Source of the DNA: Acetivibrio ethanolgignens
Lineage (GTDB): Bacteria; Bacillota; Clostridia; Lachnospirales; Lachnospiraceae
NCBI RefSeq assembly: GCF_001461035.1
Contig: NZ_LNAM01000219.1
Span: 20,633-84,632, forward strand
DNA length: 64,000 bases
Direction: 5' to 3'
Below, piece by piece: positions 39,212-48,216 of this stretch. The position numbers were made by a program, and so were the translations under genes. The notes below the pieces were generated by a model that worked only from the letters and a program-made list of their open reading frames with translations, did not search any database and had not been told where the DNA came from. The first letter of the stretch is position 1; each line of letters starts with the position of its first letter.

Positions 39212-40465
39212 GTGACGAAATTCATGGAAAGAAAACCTGGTTATCATACCATAACCTACCGGTTCCGTCTGTATTGTGATCACAGAGAGTGGCTTGAGTA
39301 CACAAAGGAAATCTATAATCAGGTGCTTGAGTTTTACTATCAGGTACTGGAAAAAGAGCCTGAGCTTGCAAAGCAGACTTCCAGACAGAAGCTTTTGCGG
39401 CAGCTGGAGCTTTTAACAATCGGTGCCAGAGGGCAGAAAAAGGAAAGTATAGAGTACCCTTTTCCTTATGGAAAGGTACCTTTGTATTTTCGGCGGGCTG
39501 CTGTGAGTGACGCGATTCGTCTTTACCGAAGCCGTACAGCCAGACTGGAAGCTACAGCAAAGCCAGGAGGGCACCGGGCTGCTCCGATTTTTTATAAGGG
39601 AATGTATAAGGAATTCACCAGTACCTCGGTTTTATTAAAGCTGTGGAATGGTGAGAAATGGATCTGGGAAAGCTGCGGTTTGGACAGCTGTGGACGTAAA
39701 TGGCCGGATACAGGAGCTATGATGTCACCGGTGCTTAAGCTGGAAGGAAAACGGGCAATGCTCCATGTGCCAATCCGGGAGGAGATAGCAGATGTAAGAC
39801 CAGTCAGAGAGCGCTTGCCGGAAACAGAGGCTATCTGTGCAGCAGCCTTTCCAGGTAATGACTGTATGGCAGTACTGGTCATATTAGGGAAGGATGGAGG
39901 TCTAAGAGAAAGCCACTTTATCCGTGGGGGAAGCCAGTTTGCCCATGAAAAGAAAAAGCTTTTAAACCGGATTCGTAAGAATCAGGAAAGCATGGGAGGA
40001 AGAAAAAGGCAGGTTTCGGAGAAGGAAAACAGCTATTTAAAGAGAAAAATAAGGAATTTATCGGAGCACTATGCTCATCAGGTGAGCCGTCAGATAGTAG
40101 AATTCTGCGAGGAGCAGAAGGTAACTATCCTTGTAGTACCAGGCTATCGGCAGCCCATCAATTTAAATGAGATGGGGTATCTCTTAGCAACCAGCTATGA
40201 CTGGATTGGCAGAAGAATCATCCAGTATCTTCGTTACAAGGCTTTTGGTAAAGGAATTATCGTAACCTCAGTCAGCACGAAGAATATCGCAAAAAACTGC
40301 CATATCTGTGGCGAACCGGTAAAACGTTTTAATAAAGAAAATAAACCTGCCTGTAACTATTATGGCGGAAAGAATTATATCTGTCCGAATGGACACAAAG
40401 GAAACGCTTATTTTAATACAGCAATGAATGTTGGATTGCGATTCCTTCAGGAAATAGAAACTTAA
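39212..40465 (+). CDS. Stand-alone, nuclease-dead TnpB homologue (TldR-like RNA-guided repressor candidate)
   Basis: The 417 residues follow the TnpB layout: N-terminal wedge-like domain, a RuvC-like core and a zinc ribbon (CHICG...CPNGH). Every catalytic acid is lost. Aligned to DxG the first motif reads FPG (AAFPGNDCMAV, Phe213). The glutamate strand reads ILVVPGYRQ, with Pro for Glu. The final RDxNAAxN motif reads AYFNTAMN, with Tyr for Asp. The scaffold around them is kept, including G215, NxxxN and the zinc ligands, so this is selection on a non-cutting protein rather than decay. No tnpA accompanies it. TldR proteins with this profile are RNA-guided transcription repressors. The start is GTG 39212 or ATG 39224; neither has a good ribosome site. 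Confidence 0.8.
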   Translation: MTKFMERKPGYHTITYRFRLYCDHREWLEYTKEIYNQVLEFYYQVLEKEPELAKQTSRQKLLRQLELLTIGARGQKKESIEYPFPYGKVPLYFRRAAVSDAIRLYRSRTARLEATAKPGGHRAAPIFYKGMYKEFTSTSVLLKLWNGEKWIWESCGLDSCGRKWPDTGAMMSPVLKLEGKRAMLHVPIREEIADVRPVRERLPETEAICAAAFPGNDCMAVLVILGKDGGLRESHFIRGGSQFAHEKKKLLNRIRKNQESMGGRKRQVSEKENSYLKRKIRNLSEHYAHQVSRQIVEFCEEQKVTILVVPGYRQPINLNEMGYLLATSYDWIGRRIIQYLRYKAFGKGIIVTSVSTKNIAKNCHICGEPVKRFNKENKPACNYYGGKNYICPNGHKGNAYFNTAMNVGLRFLQEIET

Positions 40466-40482
40466 TTATTCAAATTATAAAT

Positions 40483-40600
40483 CCCAGACAGAAATGCAGG
40501 GGTGAGGTCTGTGGCCATAGGCGGCAGGCTTTGGGTACAGCATCGCCGTTTTCTGCCTCGCGATAGCAGGCAGGGGAAAAGATGCTGGAAGTTATTAAAA
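40483..40600 (+). ncRNA. Candidate guide RNA region of the TnpB-like protein
   Basis: Directly after the stop codon the sequence is GC-richer than its surroundings and can form nested stems: CAGAC/GTCTG (40485-40489 with 40507-40511), GGCAG/CTGCC (40523-40527 with 40553-40557) and the alternative CTGCC/GGCAG (40553-40557 with 40569-40573). TnpB and TldR guide RNAs are encoded at this position. The guide would follow the last stem. I found no clear guide match elsewhere in the window by eye. Confidence 0.45.
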
Positions 40601-40662
40601 AATTGAAAGAAAAAGTGCAGAGCCTGCCAGGATTTCCAAAGAAAATCAAGATGGCGGGCTGA
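40582..40662 (+). CDS. Small basic ORF, uncertain
   Basis: A 26-codon frame (MLEVIKKLKEKVQSLPGFPK...) is preceded by GGGG. It is lysine-rich and amphipathic. It overlaps the candidate guide RNA and ends 20 bases before the next gene. It could be a real small protein, a leader peptide, or chance. Confidence 0.25.
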   Translation: MLEVIKKLKEKVQSLPGFPKKIKMAG

Positions 40663-40682
40663 AAGTGCGGTAAGGAGAAAAC

Positions 40683-41618
40683 GTGAAGCAGAAAAGTTGG
40701 ATGAAACGGTATGGAATCCATGCGGTGATATGTACTGTGATTATAGCAGTGGCATTTGGAATCAACCGTAAAATAAATATAGATAGAAGTCATGTATATA
40801 CCTTGTCTACAGGGACGATTGTATTAGAAAGGTTGACAGAGTTTAAGGCAGAGAGTGGAAAATATATTTTTAAGGGCTGGGGATTTGACCCTAAAAATTA
40901 CAGTGAAAATACAAAATGTGAGCTGATATTGCAGGACACAGAAACGGGAGAAGCTCTTTGGCCAACAATGGATAAAAATCCTGAAAAACAGGAGATTGAG
41001 GAACGCTATGTAGATGGAGGAGATTATACTGCCGGTAGCTTTGCAGGAAAGATTACAGAAAGGAAAGTAGATAAAGATAAAGCATATGAAATTTTACTTC
41101 GGTATACTTCAGAAACAAAGAACGAAGCTGGTGAAGCTCAGCCATATATAGCGACAGTGACTACCAATGATTTTTTATATCAGGGGGAAGTCACAGAATA
41201 TAATCCAAAGACCTTTGTGGCACCACAGATTGTAGGAACGACATTGGAGAAGGAATTGGAAGGGGCAAGGCTCTTTCATTATTTTGAAGAAGGAATGTGG
41301 GTGTATATCAAGGGTGGGAAAATGTATTATGTGTTGGATGATGAGGCATTTCCACTTAAAAGATATCCAAATGGTTATATGGCAGTAAACTGGTTGTCTA
41401 CCAATCATGATAAGATCCCAGAAGATTATCAGCAGTATGGAGGCGGAAATGCAGATTTTGAATTTATGAGTTGCTATGTGCCAGAATTGAGTTTTAGTAA
41501 TTATAAAGTTGCAATTAGGGAAATTCCATCACAATATACAACTGTATTATATGTAAGGTTTCATGACAGAGATAGTGCATCAGCGATATTTGGAATTAGG
41601 AAACAATTAAAAGAATAA
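40683..41618 (+). CDS. Membrane-anchored extracellular protein of the polysaccharide locus, unknown function
   Basis: The start is GTG 40683 with AAGGAG upstream. The 311-residue protein has one N-terminal membrane helix (about 11-26) after a basic start, and the remainder appears extracellular and beta-rich with no cysteine-rich or catalytic motif I recognise. The part FKGWGFDPKNYS and later EEGMWVYIKGGKMYYVLDDEAF look like repeated strand modules. It opens the polysaccharide operon (21 bases before the aminotransferase), so a role in polymer handling or attachment is possible but unproven. Confidence 0.75.
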   Translation: MKQKSWMKRYGIHAVICTVIIAVAFGINRKINIDRSHVYTLSTGTIVLERLTEFKAESGKYIFKGWGFDPKNYSENTKCELILQDTETGEALWPTMDKNPEKQEIEERYVDGGDYTAGSFAGKITERKVDKDKAYEILLRYTSETKNEAGEAQPYIATVTTNDFLYQGEVTEYNPKTFVAPQIVGTTLEKELEGARLFHYFEEGMWVYIKGGKMYYVLDDEAFPLKRYPNGYMAVNWLSTNHDKIPEDYQQYGGGNADFEFMSCYVPELSFSNYKVAIREIPSQYTTVLYVRFHDRDSASAIFGIRKQLKE

Positions 41619-41638
41619 TAGAAGGTAAGGAAGACGAT

Positions 41639-42871
41639 ATGAATATTCCATTTTCACCGCCAGACATTAGCGAGGCAGAAATAGAAAAGGTTACAGAGGT
41701 GCTACGCTCTGGTTGGATTACCACTGGACCGAAAACGAAGGAATTTGAAGAAAGAATAGCAGAATATTGCGGAAACAAAAAGGCAGTCTGCCTCAATTCA
41801 GCTACAGCCGCCATGGAACTGACATTACGGATTTTGGGTGTAGGTGAGGGTGATGAGGTTATTGTACCAGCTTACACTTATACAGCCACAGCTAGTGTAG
41901 TCTGTCATGTGGGTGCTAGACTTGTGATGGTGGATACAGCGAAAGATTCTTTTGAAATGGATTACGAGAAGCTGGAAGCTGCCATAACTGAGAAAACAAA
42001 GGTTATTATACCGGTAGATTTGGCAGGTGTGCTTTGTGATTATAGAAGAATTTTTGAGATTGTTGAAAAGAAAAAATCCTTGTTTCACCCTATTAATGAG
42101 ATTCAGAAAAATTTTGGAAGAATTATTGTTATGGCAGATGCGGCTCATGGATTTGGAGCCTTTCAATTAAATGAGAAAAAGCAGAAAGAAATGTGTGGAG
42201 CGATAGCAGATTTCACCTGTTTTTCATTTCATGCGGTCAAGAACCTGACTACCGCAGAAGGTGGAGCAGTAACATGGCGGGAAAGAAAAGGAATAGATTC
42301 ACAAGAAATTTATCAAAAATATATGCTGTTGTCTCTACATGGACAGTCAAAGGATGCGTTGGCGAAGACGCAGATAGGTGCATGGGAATATGATATCGTT
42401 GCACCATACTATAAATGCAATATGACCGATATTATGGCGGCGATTGGATTGGGGCAGTTAGACAGATACGAAGATTTGTTGGAGTATAGGAAAGAAATTG
42501 TAGAAAAGTATGATTATGCTGTTGAAGAATGGAATAAAAAACATTCGAGGAAGATACACAGGCTTTCCCATATAACTAAAGAGAAAGTATCCAGCTGTCA
42601 TCTGTACCTGATTCGTATTGATGGCTTGGAAGAACAGCAGAGAAATATGGTCATTACGAAAATGGCAGAAAAGGGAGTTGCAACAAATGTACATTATAAG
42701 CCGCTTCCTATGTTATCTGCATACAAAAACCAGGGATTTAAGATAGAAGATTATCCCAATGCATATAGTCTTTATAAGAATGAGATTACACCTCCGCTAC
42801 ATACAAAGCTTACAGATAAAGAAGTAGAGTACATTATAGAGCAATTGTTTGCAGTCTTAGAGAATGTGTAG
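41639..42871 (+). CDS. DegT/DnrJ/EryC1/StrS sugar aminotransferase
   Basis: This 410-residue PLP enzyme has the N-terminal NIPFSPPDISEAEIEKV and SGWITTGPKTKEFE, the SATAAMEL loop and PLP lysine Lys201 in SFHAVKNLTTAEGG. The family transfers an amino group to keto sugars on nucleotide carriers. With the UDP-sugar dehydrogenase, Gfo/Idh oxidoreductase and acetyltransferase of the same operon it could act as the 3-aminotransferase (WbpE role). Because a sugar transferase gene follows immediately, a 4-aminotransferase for an initiating sugar is the alternative. It is about 40 residues longer than most relatives. Confidence 0.9.
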   Translation: MNIPFSPPDISEAEIEKVTEVLRSGWITTGPKTKEFEERIAEYCGNKKAVCLNSATAAMELTLRILGVGEGDEVIVPAYTYTATASVVCHVGARLVMVDTAKDSFEMDYEKLEAAITEKTKVIIPVDLAGVLCDYRRIFEIVEKKKSLFHPINEIQKNFGRIIVMADAAHGFGAFQLNEKKQKEMCGAIADFTCFSFHAVKNLTTAEGGAVTWRERKGIDSQEIYQKYMLLSLHGQSKDALAKTQIGAWEYDIVAPYYKCNMTDIMAAIGLGQLDRYEDLLEYRKEIVEKYDYAVEEWNKKHSRKIHRLSHITKEKVSSCHLYLIRIDGLEEQQRNMVITKMAEKGVATNVHYKPLPMLSAYKNQGFKIEDYPNAYSLYKNEITPPLHTKLTDKEVEYIIEQLFAVLENV

Positions 42872-42897
42872 AGATTAGAATCCAGAGGAAATCAGGT

Positions 42898-43602
42898 ATG
42901 AAGAAGAAAGAACAATCACAATTAAAGCCATGGGAAGAACTTCCGAAACAGATGAAAAATCCAGAAGTGAGACATTACTATGAACTATTACAGAAGAAAT
43001 CCGGACAGATAAAAATTAAGAGGATTTTTGACAGGGTTCTTGCATGGGTTATGATTGTATTTTTGACTCCTATAATGTTTTGTATTGCGGCTCTGATTTA
43101 CAAGGATTCAGGAAGCCCTGTTTTTTTTCGGCAGGTCAGAGTGACCCAATATGGGAAAAAATTTCGAATTTATAAGTTTCGCACTATGATATCTGACGCA
43201 GATAAACAGGGACCAGCAGTGACAGGAGCAGCAGACAGCCGTATTACAAAAATTGGAGCTTTTCTTAGAAAAACACGATTGGATGAGTTGCCACAATTAT
43301 TCAATATTGCATTAGGTGAAATGAGCTTTGTAGGAACCAGACCAGAGGTGCCGGTTTATGTGGAAAAGTATACCCCTAAGATGTGGGCAACACTTCTATT
43401 GCCAGCGGGAGTAACATCACTCACCAGCATCAAATTTAAGGACGAAGCAGAGCTTTTAAAAGATGCAGATGATGTGGAGACTGTATATGTCAAAGAAATC
43501 CTGCCACAGAAGATGAAATGGAATCTGAAATATCTGAAGGAATTCAGTTTTTGGAAAGATATCAGGATTATGATACAGACTGTATTGGCAGTAGTGCAAT
43601 AA
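42898..43602 (+). CDS. Undecaprenyl-phosphate sugar-1-phosphate transferase (initiating)
   Basis: The 234 residues match the bacterial sugar transferase family: a membrane-inserting helix (about 46-66), then FFRQVRVTQYGKKFRIYKFRTM and the catalytic KTRLDELPQLFNIALGEMSFVGTRPE. The enzyme moves a sugar-1-phosphate from a nucleotide onto undecaprenyl phosphate, starting repeat-unit assembly on the inner membrane face. It lacks the extra N-terminal helices of WcaJ-type enzymes and is PglC-like in size. Confidence 0.94.
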   Translation: MKKKEQSQLKPWEELPKQMKNPEVRHYYELLQKKSGQIKIKRIFDRVLAWVMIVFLTPIMFCIAALIYKDSGSPVFFRQVRVTQYGKKFRIYKFRTMISDADKQGPAVTGAADSRITKIGAFLRKTRLDELPQLFNIALGEMSFVGTRPEVPVYVEKYTPKMWATLLLPAGVTSLTSIKFKDEAELLKDADDVETVYVKEILPQKMKWNLKYLKEFSFWKDIRIMIQTVLAVVQ

Positions 43603-43635
43603 GTCTTATGAAAAAGTACAGGAGTATAGATAAGA

Positions 43636-44871
43636 ATGAAAGTATGGATTATTAATCACTATGCCATTCCACCAAGTCTGGGTGGTCTAGTGAGACATTA
43701 TTACTTTTCCAAGTATCTGCAGGAAAAGGGGCATGAGGTAAAAATATTTACTGCCAGCAAGATACATAATACAGATGTCAATATGATTACAGATAACAAA
43801 TCCTATATAGAGAAAGATATGGACGGTGTGATTTATGCCTTTGTGAGAACCAGTGATTATAAAGGGAATGGGATTGACCGGATTATCAATATGCTTCAGT
43901 TCCCAATACGGATTTGGAGTGTATGTAGGAAGTTTGAGAAACCGGATGTTATTTATACATCATCACCAAGTCCTTTAACAGCGGTTTCAGCAGTTATTAT
44001 GGCAAAAGTGTTGAAAGTAAAAAAAGTGGTAGAAATTCGAGATTTATGGCCAGAGTCAATAGTGGAATATAACGAAATTTCACGAAGAAACCCAATTATT
44101 CAGATTTTGTATCAGTTAGAAAAATGGTTATATAAAAATGCCGATGAACTAATTTTTACAATGGAAGGTGGAAAAAAATATATTAAGGAAAGAGGATGGG
44201 CAAAAGAAATTAATCCTCAAAAAATATACCATATTAATAATGGAGTAGATTTAGAGGAATTTGAATATAGCAGAGAACATTTCCAAATTGAGGATGAAGA
44301 TTTGGAAAATGAGGATATCTTTAAGGTAGTATATGCTGGCTCTATACGAAAAGTAAATAACTTGGAAATATTAATTGAAAGTGCAAGGTTGCTTAAACAG
44401 GAAAAAAGTAATATTAAATTTCTGATATGGGGTGATGGAAATGAAAAACAAGAATTAGAAAAACAGTGTAATAAGTTGAAATTAAAAAATATCGTTTTTA
44501 AAGGAAAAGTAGAAAAAAAATATATTCCGTATATAGTGAGTAAAGCCGACGTGAATTTTATGCATGGGAAATATACGGGTATTATGCGTTTTGGCTGTAG
44601 TTCCAATAAACTGTTTGACTATTTGGCAGCAGGAAAAACGATTTTAACAGATATTAATCCAAGCTATAACCTTGTAGAAAAATACCACTGCGGAGTAACC
44701 ATTGAGGGGGATGAGCCAGAAAAAATTGTAGAAAAGCTACTTGAATTGGAAAAAGAGAGAGTATTTTTACAAGAAAAATATGAAAATAATGCAAAAGAGC
44801 TTTCAAAAAAATATGATTTTAAGCTATTAACAAATAAATTAGAAGAAATTTTACAAAAGGTGGAGAAATAG
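43636..44871 (+). CDS. Glycosyltransferase family 4
   Basis: The 411 residues form a GT-B enzyme. The N-terminal domain begins WIINHYAIPPSLGGLVRHYYFSKYL and the C-terminal donor domain contains VYAGSIRKVNNLEILIESARLL and FGCSSNKLFDYLAAGKTIL, where the EX7E-like region lies. It is WbuB-like, from families that add N-acetylated aminosugars. It should add the second sugar to the lipid carrier. AT content of the sequence rises inside this gene. Confidence 0.92.
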   Translation: MKVWIINHYAIPPSLGGLVRHYYFSKYLQEKGHEVKIFTASKIHNTDVNMITDNKSYIEKDMDGVIYAFVRTSDYKGNGIDRIINMLQFPIRIWSVCRKFEKPDVIYTSSPSPLTAVSAVIMAKVLKVKKVVEIRDLWPESIVEYNEISRRNPIIQILYQLEKWLYKNADELIFTMEGGKKYIKERGWAKEINPQKIYHINNGVDLEEFEYSREHFQIEDEDLENEDIFKVVYAGSIRKVNNLEILIESARLLKQEKSNIKFLIWGDGNEKQELEKQCNKLKLKNIVFKGKVEKKYIPYIVSKADVNFMHGKYTGIMRFGCSSNKLFDYLAAGKTILTDINPSYNLVEKYHCGVTIEGDEPEKIVEKLLELEKERVFLQEKYENNAKELSKKYDFKLLTNKLEEILQKVEK

Positions 44872-44875
44872 AAAA

Positions 44876-46189
44876 ATGAAAGAGCTACTATTAAAAAAAA
44901 TTAAAGAAAAAGCCATCAGGGTAGGGGTGGTTGGTCTTGGCTATGTAGGGCTTCCTCTTGCGGTGGAAAAGGCAAAAGCTGGATTTAAAACTATTGGTTT
45001 TGATGTGCAATCTGCAAAAGTTGATATGGTTAATCGTGGTGAAAATTATATTGGTGATGTTGTGGATAAAGAGTTGAAAAACATTGTTGAAAGTGGAATG
45101 CTATCTGCAACATCCGATTTCAGTTTTATCAAGGATGTTGATTTTGTGGCTATCTGTGTTCCTACGCCACTGGATTCCCACCAACAGCCGGATATCAGTT
45201 ATGTAAAGTCTTCTACAGAAGCGATTTCTAAGTATTTGAAGAAAAATACAATGGTTGTTCTAGAGTCCACTACTTATCCAGGAACCACAGAGGAGTTGAT
45301 TAAGCCGATTTTGGAAGAAGGTTCCGGGCTGAAATGTGGAGAAGACTTTTATCTTGGTTTTTCACCAGAGCGTGTTGATCCAGGAAACTTAATATATAAG
45401 ACAAAAAATACTCCTAAGGTGGTTGGAGCCATCGGAGAAGATGCAACGGAAGTCATTGCAGAGATGTATCGTGCCGTATTGGAAGGTGATGTTCATGAGG
45501 TTTCGTCTCCAGCAGTAGCCGAGATGGAGAAAATTCTTGAGAATACATATCGAAATGTCAACATTGGCTTAGTAAATGAGCTGACAATGCTCTGCAATCG
45601 TATGGGCATTAATTTCTGGGAAGTGGTAGATGCTGCTAAGACAAAACCATATGGTTTCCAGGCATTCTACCCGGGACCGGGCTTAGGCGGTCACTGTATC
45701 CCACTTGACCCATATTATTTATCTTGGAAAGCAAGAGAATATGGTTTTCATACTTCCATGATTGAAAGTTCTATGATGGTGAATGACCGCATGCCAGAAT
45801 ACTGTGTAGAAAGAGCTGGAAAGATTTTAAATCGTTTCAAGAAAGCGTTAAATGATTCCAAGGTTCTTGTATTAGGGGTTGCTTATAAGCAGGATATTGA
45901 TGATTACCGTGAAAGCCCGGCTATTCGCGTGATTGGGGTATTGAAAAGAGAAGGGGCAGAGGTAGAATATTATGACCCTTGGGTGGCAAAGTATAAAGAA
46001 CATGGACAAGTTGTTACTGGGTTAAAAGAAATTAATCCAAAGGTTGTAAAAGGCTATGACTTGGTTATGATAACGACTGCACACACAAACGTAGATTATC
46101 AGATGGTACAGGAGAACGCAAAAGTTATTTTTGATACCAAGAATGTAATGAAAGCCATTCAGAATAGAGAGAATATAGAGGTATTGTAA
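44876..46189 (+). CDS. UDP-sugar 6-dehydrogenase (UDP-N-acetyl-hexosamine, WbpA/WecC type)
   Basis: This 437-residue enzyme oxidises the C6 hydroxyl of a UDP-sugar twice to a uronic acid. NAD-binding motif GLGYVGLPLAV lies near residue 20, and the catalytic cysteine is in GPGLGGHCIPLDPYY. VLGVAYKQDIDDYRESP starts the C-terminal domain. It groups with N-acetylglucosamine/mannosamine dehydrogenases rather than UDP-glucose dehydrogenase, which fits the oxidoreductase and acetyltransferase genes later in the operon (UDP-GlcNAc to UDP-GlcNAcA). Confidence 0.9.
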   Translation: MKELLLKKIKEKAIRVGVVGLGYVGLPLAVEKAKAGFKTIGFDVQSAKVDMVNRGENYIGDVVDKELKNIVESGMLSATSDFSFIKDVDFVAICVPTPLDSHQQPDISYVKSSTEAISKYLKKNTMVVLESTTYPGTTEELIKPILEEGSGLKCGEDFYLGFSPERVDPGNLIYKTKNTPKVVGAIGEDATEVIAEMYRAVLEGDVHEVSSPAVAEMEKILENTYRNVNIGLVNELTMLCNRMGINFWEVVDAAKTKPYGFQAFYPGPGLGGHCIPLDPYYLSWKAREYGFHTSMIESSMMVNDRMPEYCVERAGKILNRFKKALNDSKVLVLGVAYKQDIDDYRESPAIRVIGVLKREGAEVEYYDPWVAKYKEHGQVVTGLKEINPKVVKGYDLVMITTAHTNVDYQMVQENAKVIFDTKNVMKAIQNRENIEVL

Positions 46190-46192
46190 AAT

Positions 46193-46924
46193 ATGGAAAT
46201 GAAGTTTACATACGGTTCATATGCAGCACTAATTAAGCTATTAAAGGAATATCAGTATCAGATAACGGATTACCATAGTTATAGAAAATATGAAAAAAGT
46301 GTGATTCTAAGACATGATATAGATTATGACATCAGCAAAGCCATCGAATTTGCGAAATATGAGCAAAGCTTAGGTGTGTGTTCAACATATTTTGTTTTAT
46401 TAAGCAGTGACTTTTATAATCTGTGTTCTAAAAGAGTGTTTGAAGCAGTGCAAGAAATAGCTTCCTGCGGACATGAAATAGGATTGCATTTTGATGAAAC
46501 AAAGTATAAAGCAAAAAATATGTCAGATATGAGTAGATATATAGAAAAAGAAATAGAACTTATGGAAAACATATTACAATTACCCATAAAGACAGTTTCA
46601 ATGCATAGACCATCTGAAGAGGTATTGAGGGCTGATTTGAAGTTTCCTGAAATAGTAAATAGTTATGGAAAGATTTTTTTTGAAGAATTTAAGTATGTGT
46701 CAGATTCCAGAATGGCTTGGAGAGAAGATATTTTTGGAATCATCCAAAAAGAAGAGAGAAAGAAACTGCATATTTTAACGCATCCATTTTGGTATGCAGA
46801 AGAGGAAGAAGAGACCGGAAAAAAATTAGAACAGTTTTTAAAAGAAGCATATATAGAGCGGTATATCAGTTTAAGTTCTAATTTTAGAAATCTGGAAGAA
46901 TATGTGGGGCTGAAGAAAGAGTAG
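46193..46924 (+). CDS. Polysaccharide deacetylase-like protein
   Basis: The 243 residues follow the NodB-like order: VILRHDIDYDISKA carries the Asp-Asp pair, GHEIGLHFDE carries the metal histidine, and a late LTHPFWYAEE holds the last motif. It may remove acetyl groups from an aminosugar or act on a precursor. No signal peptide is visible, so it is probably cytoplasmic. It starts 3 bases after the dehydrogenase stop and is followed by GNAT and WbqC genes, which may form a sugar modification set. Confidence 0.8.
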   Translation: MEMKFTYGSYAALIKLLKEYQYQITDYHSYRKYEKSVILRHDIDYDISKAIEFAKYEQSLGVCSTYFVLLSSDFYNLCSKRVFEAVQEIASCGHEIGLHFDETKYKAKNMSDMSRYIEKEIELMENILQLPIKTVSMHRPSEEVLRADLKFPEIVNSYGKIFFEEFKYVSDSRMAWREDIFGIIQKEERKKLHILTHPFWYAEEEEETGKKLEQFLKEAYIERYISLSSNFRNLEEYVGLKKE

Positions 46925-46925
46925 T

Positions 46926-47477
46926 ATGAACAGAAACATAAATAGAAAAATATGTGAAGAGGGACTAGAGTCAGAACGTCTTTATTATAGAAAGTTGCGT
47001 TTAGACGATGTACAGGATATGTTCGAGTATGCTTCTAAGGGGGAAACTTGCCGTTTTTTAAAATGGGGACCATATATAGGTATAAGTCAGGTAGAAAAAT
47101 TTATTGGCGAAAAAATATATAATTATCAAGCCCCAGAAGATATTTTATTTGGAATAGAACTTAAAGAAGTGAAGAAATTAATTGGTGTTATTCGTATTTA
47201 TAACATTACAGAAAAAAATGCGGATGTTTCTTATGTTTTAAATCCATTATTTACTGGAAAAGGATATATGACAGAAACGGTTAAAAATATGATTGAGTTA
47301 TGTTTCCAAAAATTGCAGCTTACAGTAGTCCAGGCTTACTTTGTTGAGGATAATATCCGTTCTGAAAAAGTAATGATAAATTCTGGAATGCAAAAAGACG
47401 AATCATATGAAGCTTATGAAGTAATTAAAGGAAAAACAAGAAGAGTATTAAGATATCGGACAGAAAGGGGGAACTGA
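46926..47477 (+). CDS. GNAT family acetyltransferase of the polysaccharide locus
   Basis: The 183 residues resemble RimJ/RimL-type acetyltransferases: YYRKLRLDDVQDMFEYAS, then SYVLNPLFTGKGYMTETVKNMI with the CoA loop (G-K-G-Y), then VEDNIRSEKVMINSGM. In this context it could acetylate an aminosugar nucleotide. It is separated by one base from the deacetylase and by four from the WbqC gene, so the three are probably translated together. Confidence 0.87.
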   Translation: MNRNINRKICEEGLESERLYYRKLRLDDVQDMFEYASKGETCRFLKWGPYIGISQVEKFIGEKIYNYQAPEDILFGIELKEVKKLIGVIRIYNITEKNADVSYVLNPLFTGKGYMTETVKNMIELCFQKLQLTVVQAYFVEDNIRSEKVMINSGMQKDESYEAYEVIKGKTRRVLRYRTERGN

Positions 47478-47481
47478 AAAA

Positions 47482-48216
47482 ATGAAAGTTGCGATTCATC
47501 AACCGCATTATTTCCCGTGGCTGGGATATATGGATAAAATGGCAAAAGCGGAGAAATTTATCGTTTTAGATGAGGTACAGCTTACGGACCGTTCTCCGAT
47601 GGTCAGGAATAAATTTCTTACATTTAATGGGGAGGAAGCAATTCTTTCATTAAGTATCCAAAAAAAGGGGTACAGAGAGAAAAAAACGCGGGATATAGAA
47701 CTATTCAATATAGAAGAGATACAAAAGAAGCACCGGAGATTTTTTGAGTGTAATTATAAAAAGGCTAATTATTTTGGTGAGATAATGGAACGGATTGCCC
47801 CAATTTTTGAACGTCCATATTATAATCTGCTGGATATAGAAATGGACACCATAAATTTGATTAAAGAATTATTGGATATAAAAACAGAATTAATTTATCA
47901 AAGTGATTTGCTATATGACAAAGAAAGCAAGAAAAGTAATTTGATGAAAACCTTGTGTTCTTCTGTTGGTGCTGATATCTATTTATCTGGAAATGGTGCA
48001 AGAAAGTATATGGATGTAGAAAGCTTTAAGGAGGACGGCATCGGAGTCGTTTATCAGAACTTTGAATATCCTGTATATCAACAGTTTCACCAGGAGATAT
48101 TTGTACCTAATTTATCGTCTGTTGATATGTTATTTCATTTAGGGATAGATGGTTCTAAAGAAGTTTTTTGGAATAATGTAAAAAAGGGAAAAGTGTTTGA
48201 AGGAGAAGAAAGATGA
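47482..48216 (+). CDS. WbqC family protein
   Basis: The 244 residues start with the family hallmark AIHQPHYFPWLGYMDKM and contain FIVLDEVQLTDRSPMVRNKF and later YLSGNGARKYMD. WbqC-like proteins occur in O-antigen and capsule loci and are thought to be acyl- or amino-group-transferring enzymes for sugar modification, but biochemical knowledge is thin. Its stop overlaps the next start by 4 bases. Confidence 0.9.
   Translation: MKVAIHQPHYFPWLGYMDKMAKAEKFIVLDEVQLTDRSPMVRNKFLTFNGEEAILSLSIQKKGYREKKTRDIELFNIEEIQKKHRRFFECNYKKANYFGEIMERIAPIFERPYYNLLDIEMDTINLIKELLDIKTELIYQSDLLYDKESKKSNLMKTLCSSVGADIYLSGNGARKYMDVESFKEDGIGVVYQNFEYPVYQQFHQEIFVPNLSSVDMLFHLGIDGSKEVFWNNVKKGKVFEGEER

Noticed and set aside
40466..40682. 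A guide match between the region after the dead TnpB and other promoters in the window
   Set aside because: Scanning by eye gave only short chance matches. A genome-wide computed search with a TAM requirement is needed, so no target is claimed.
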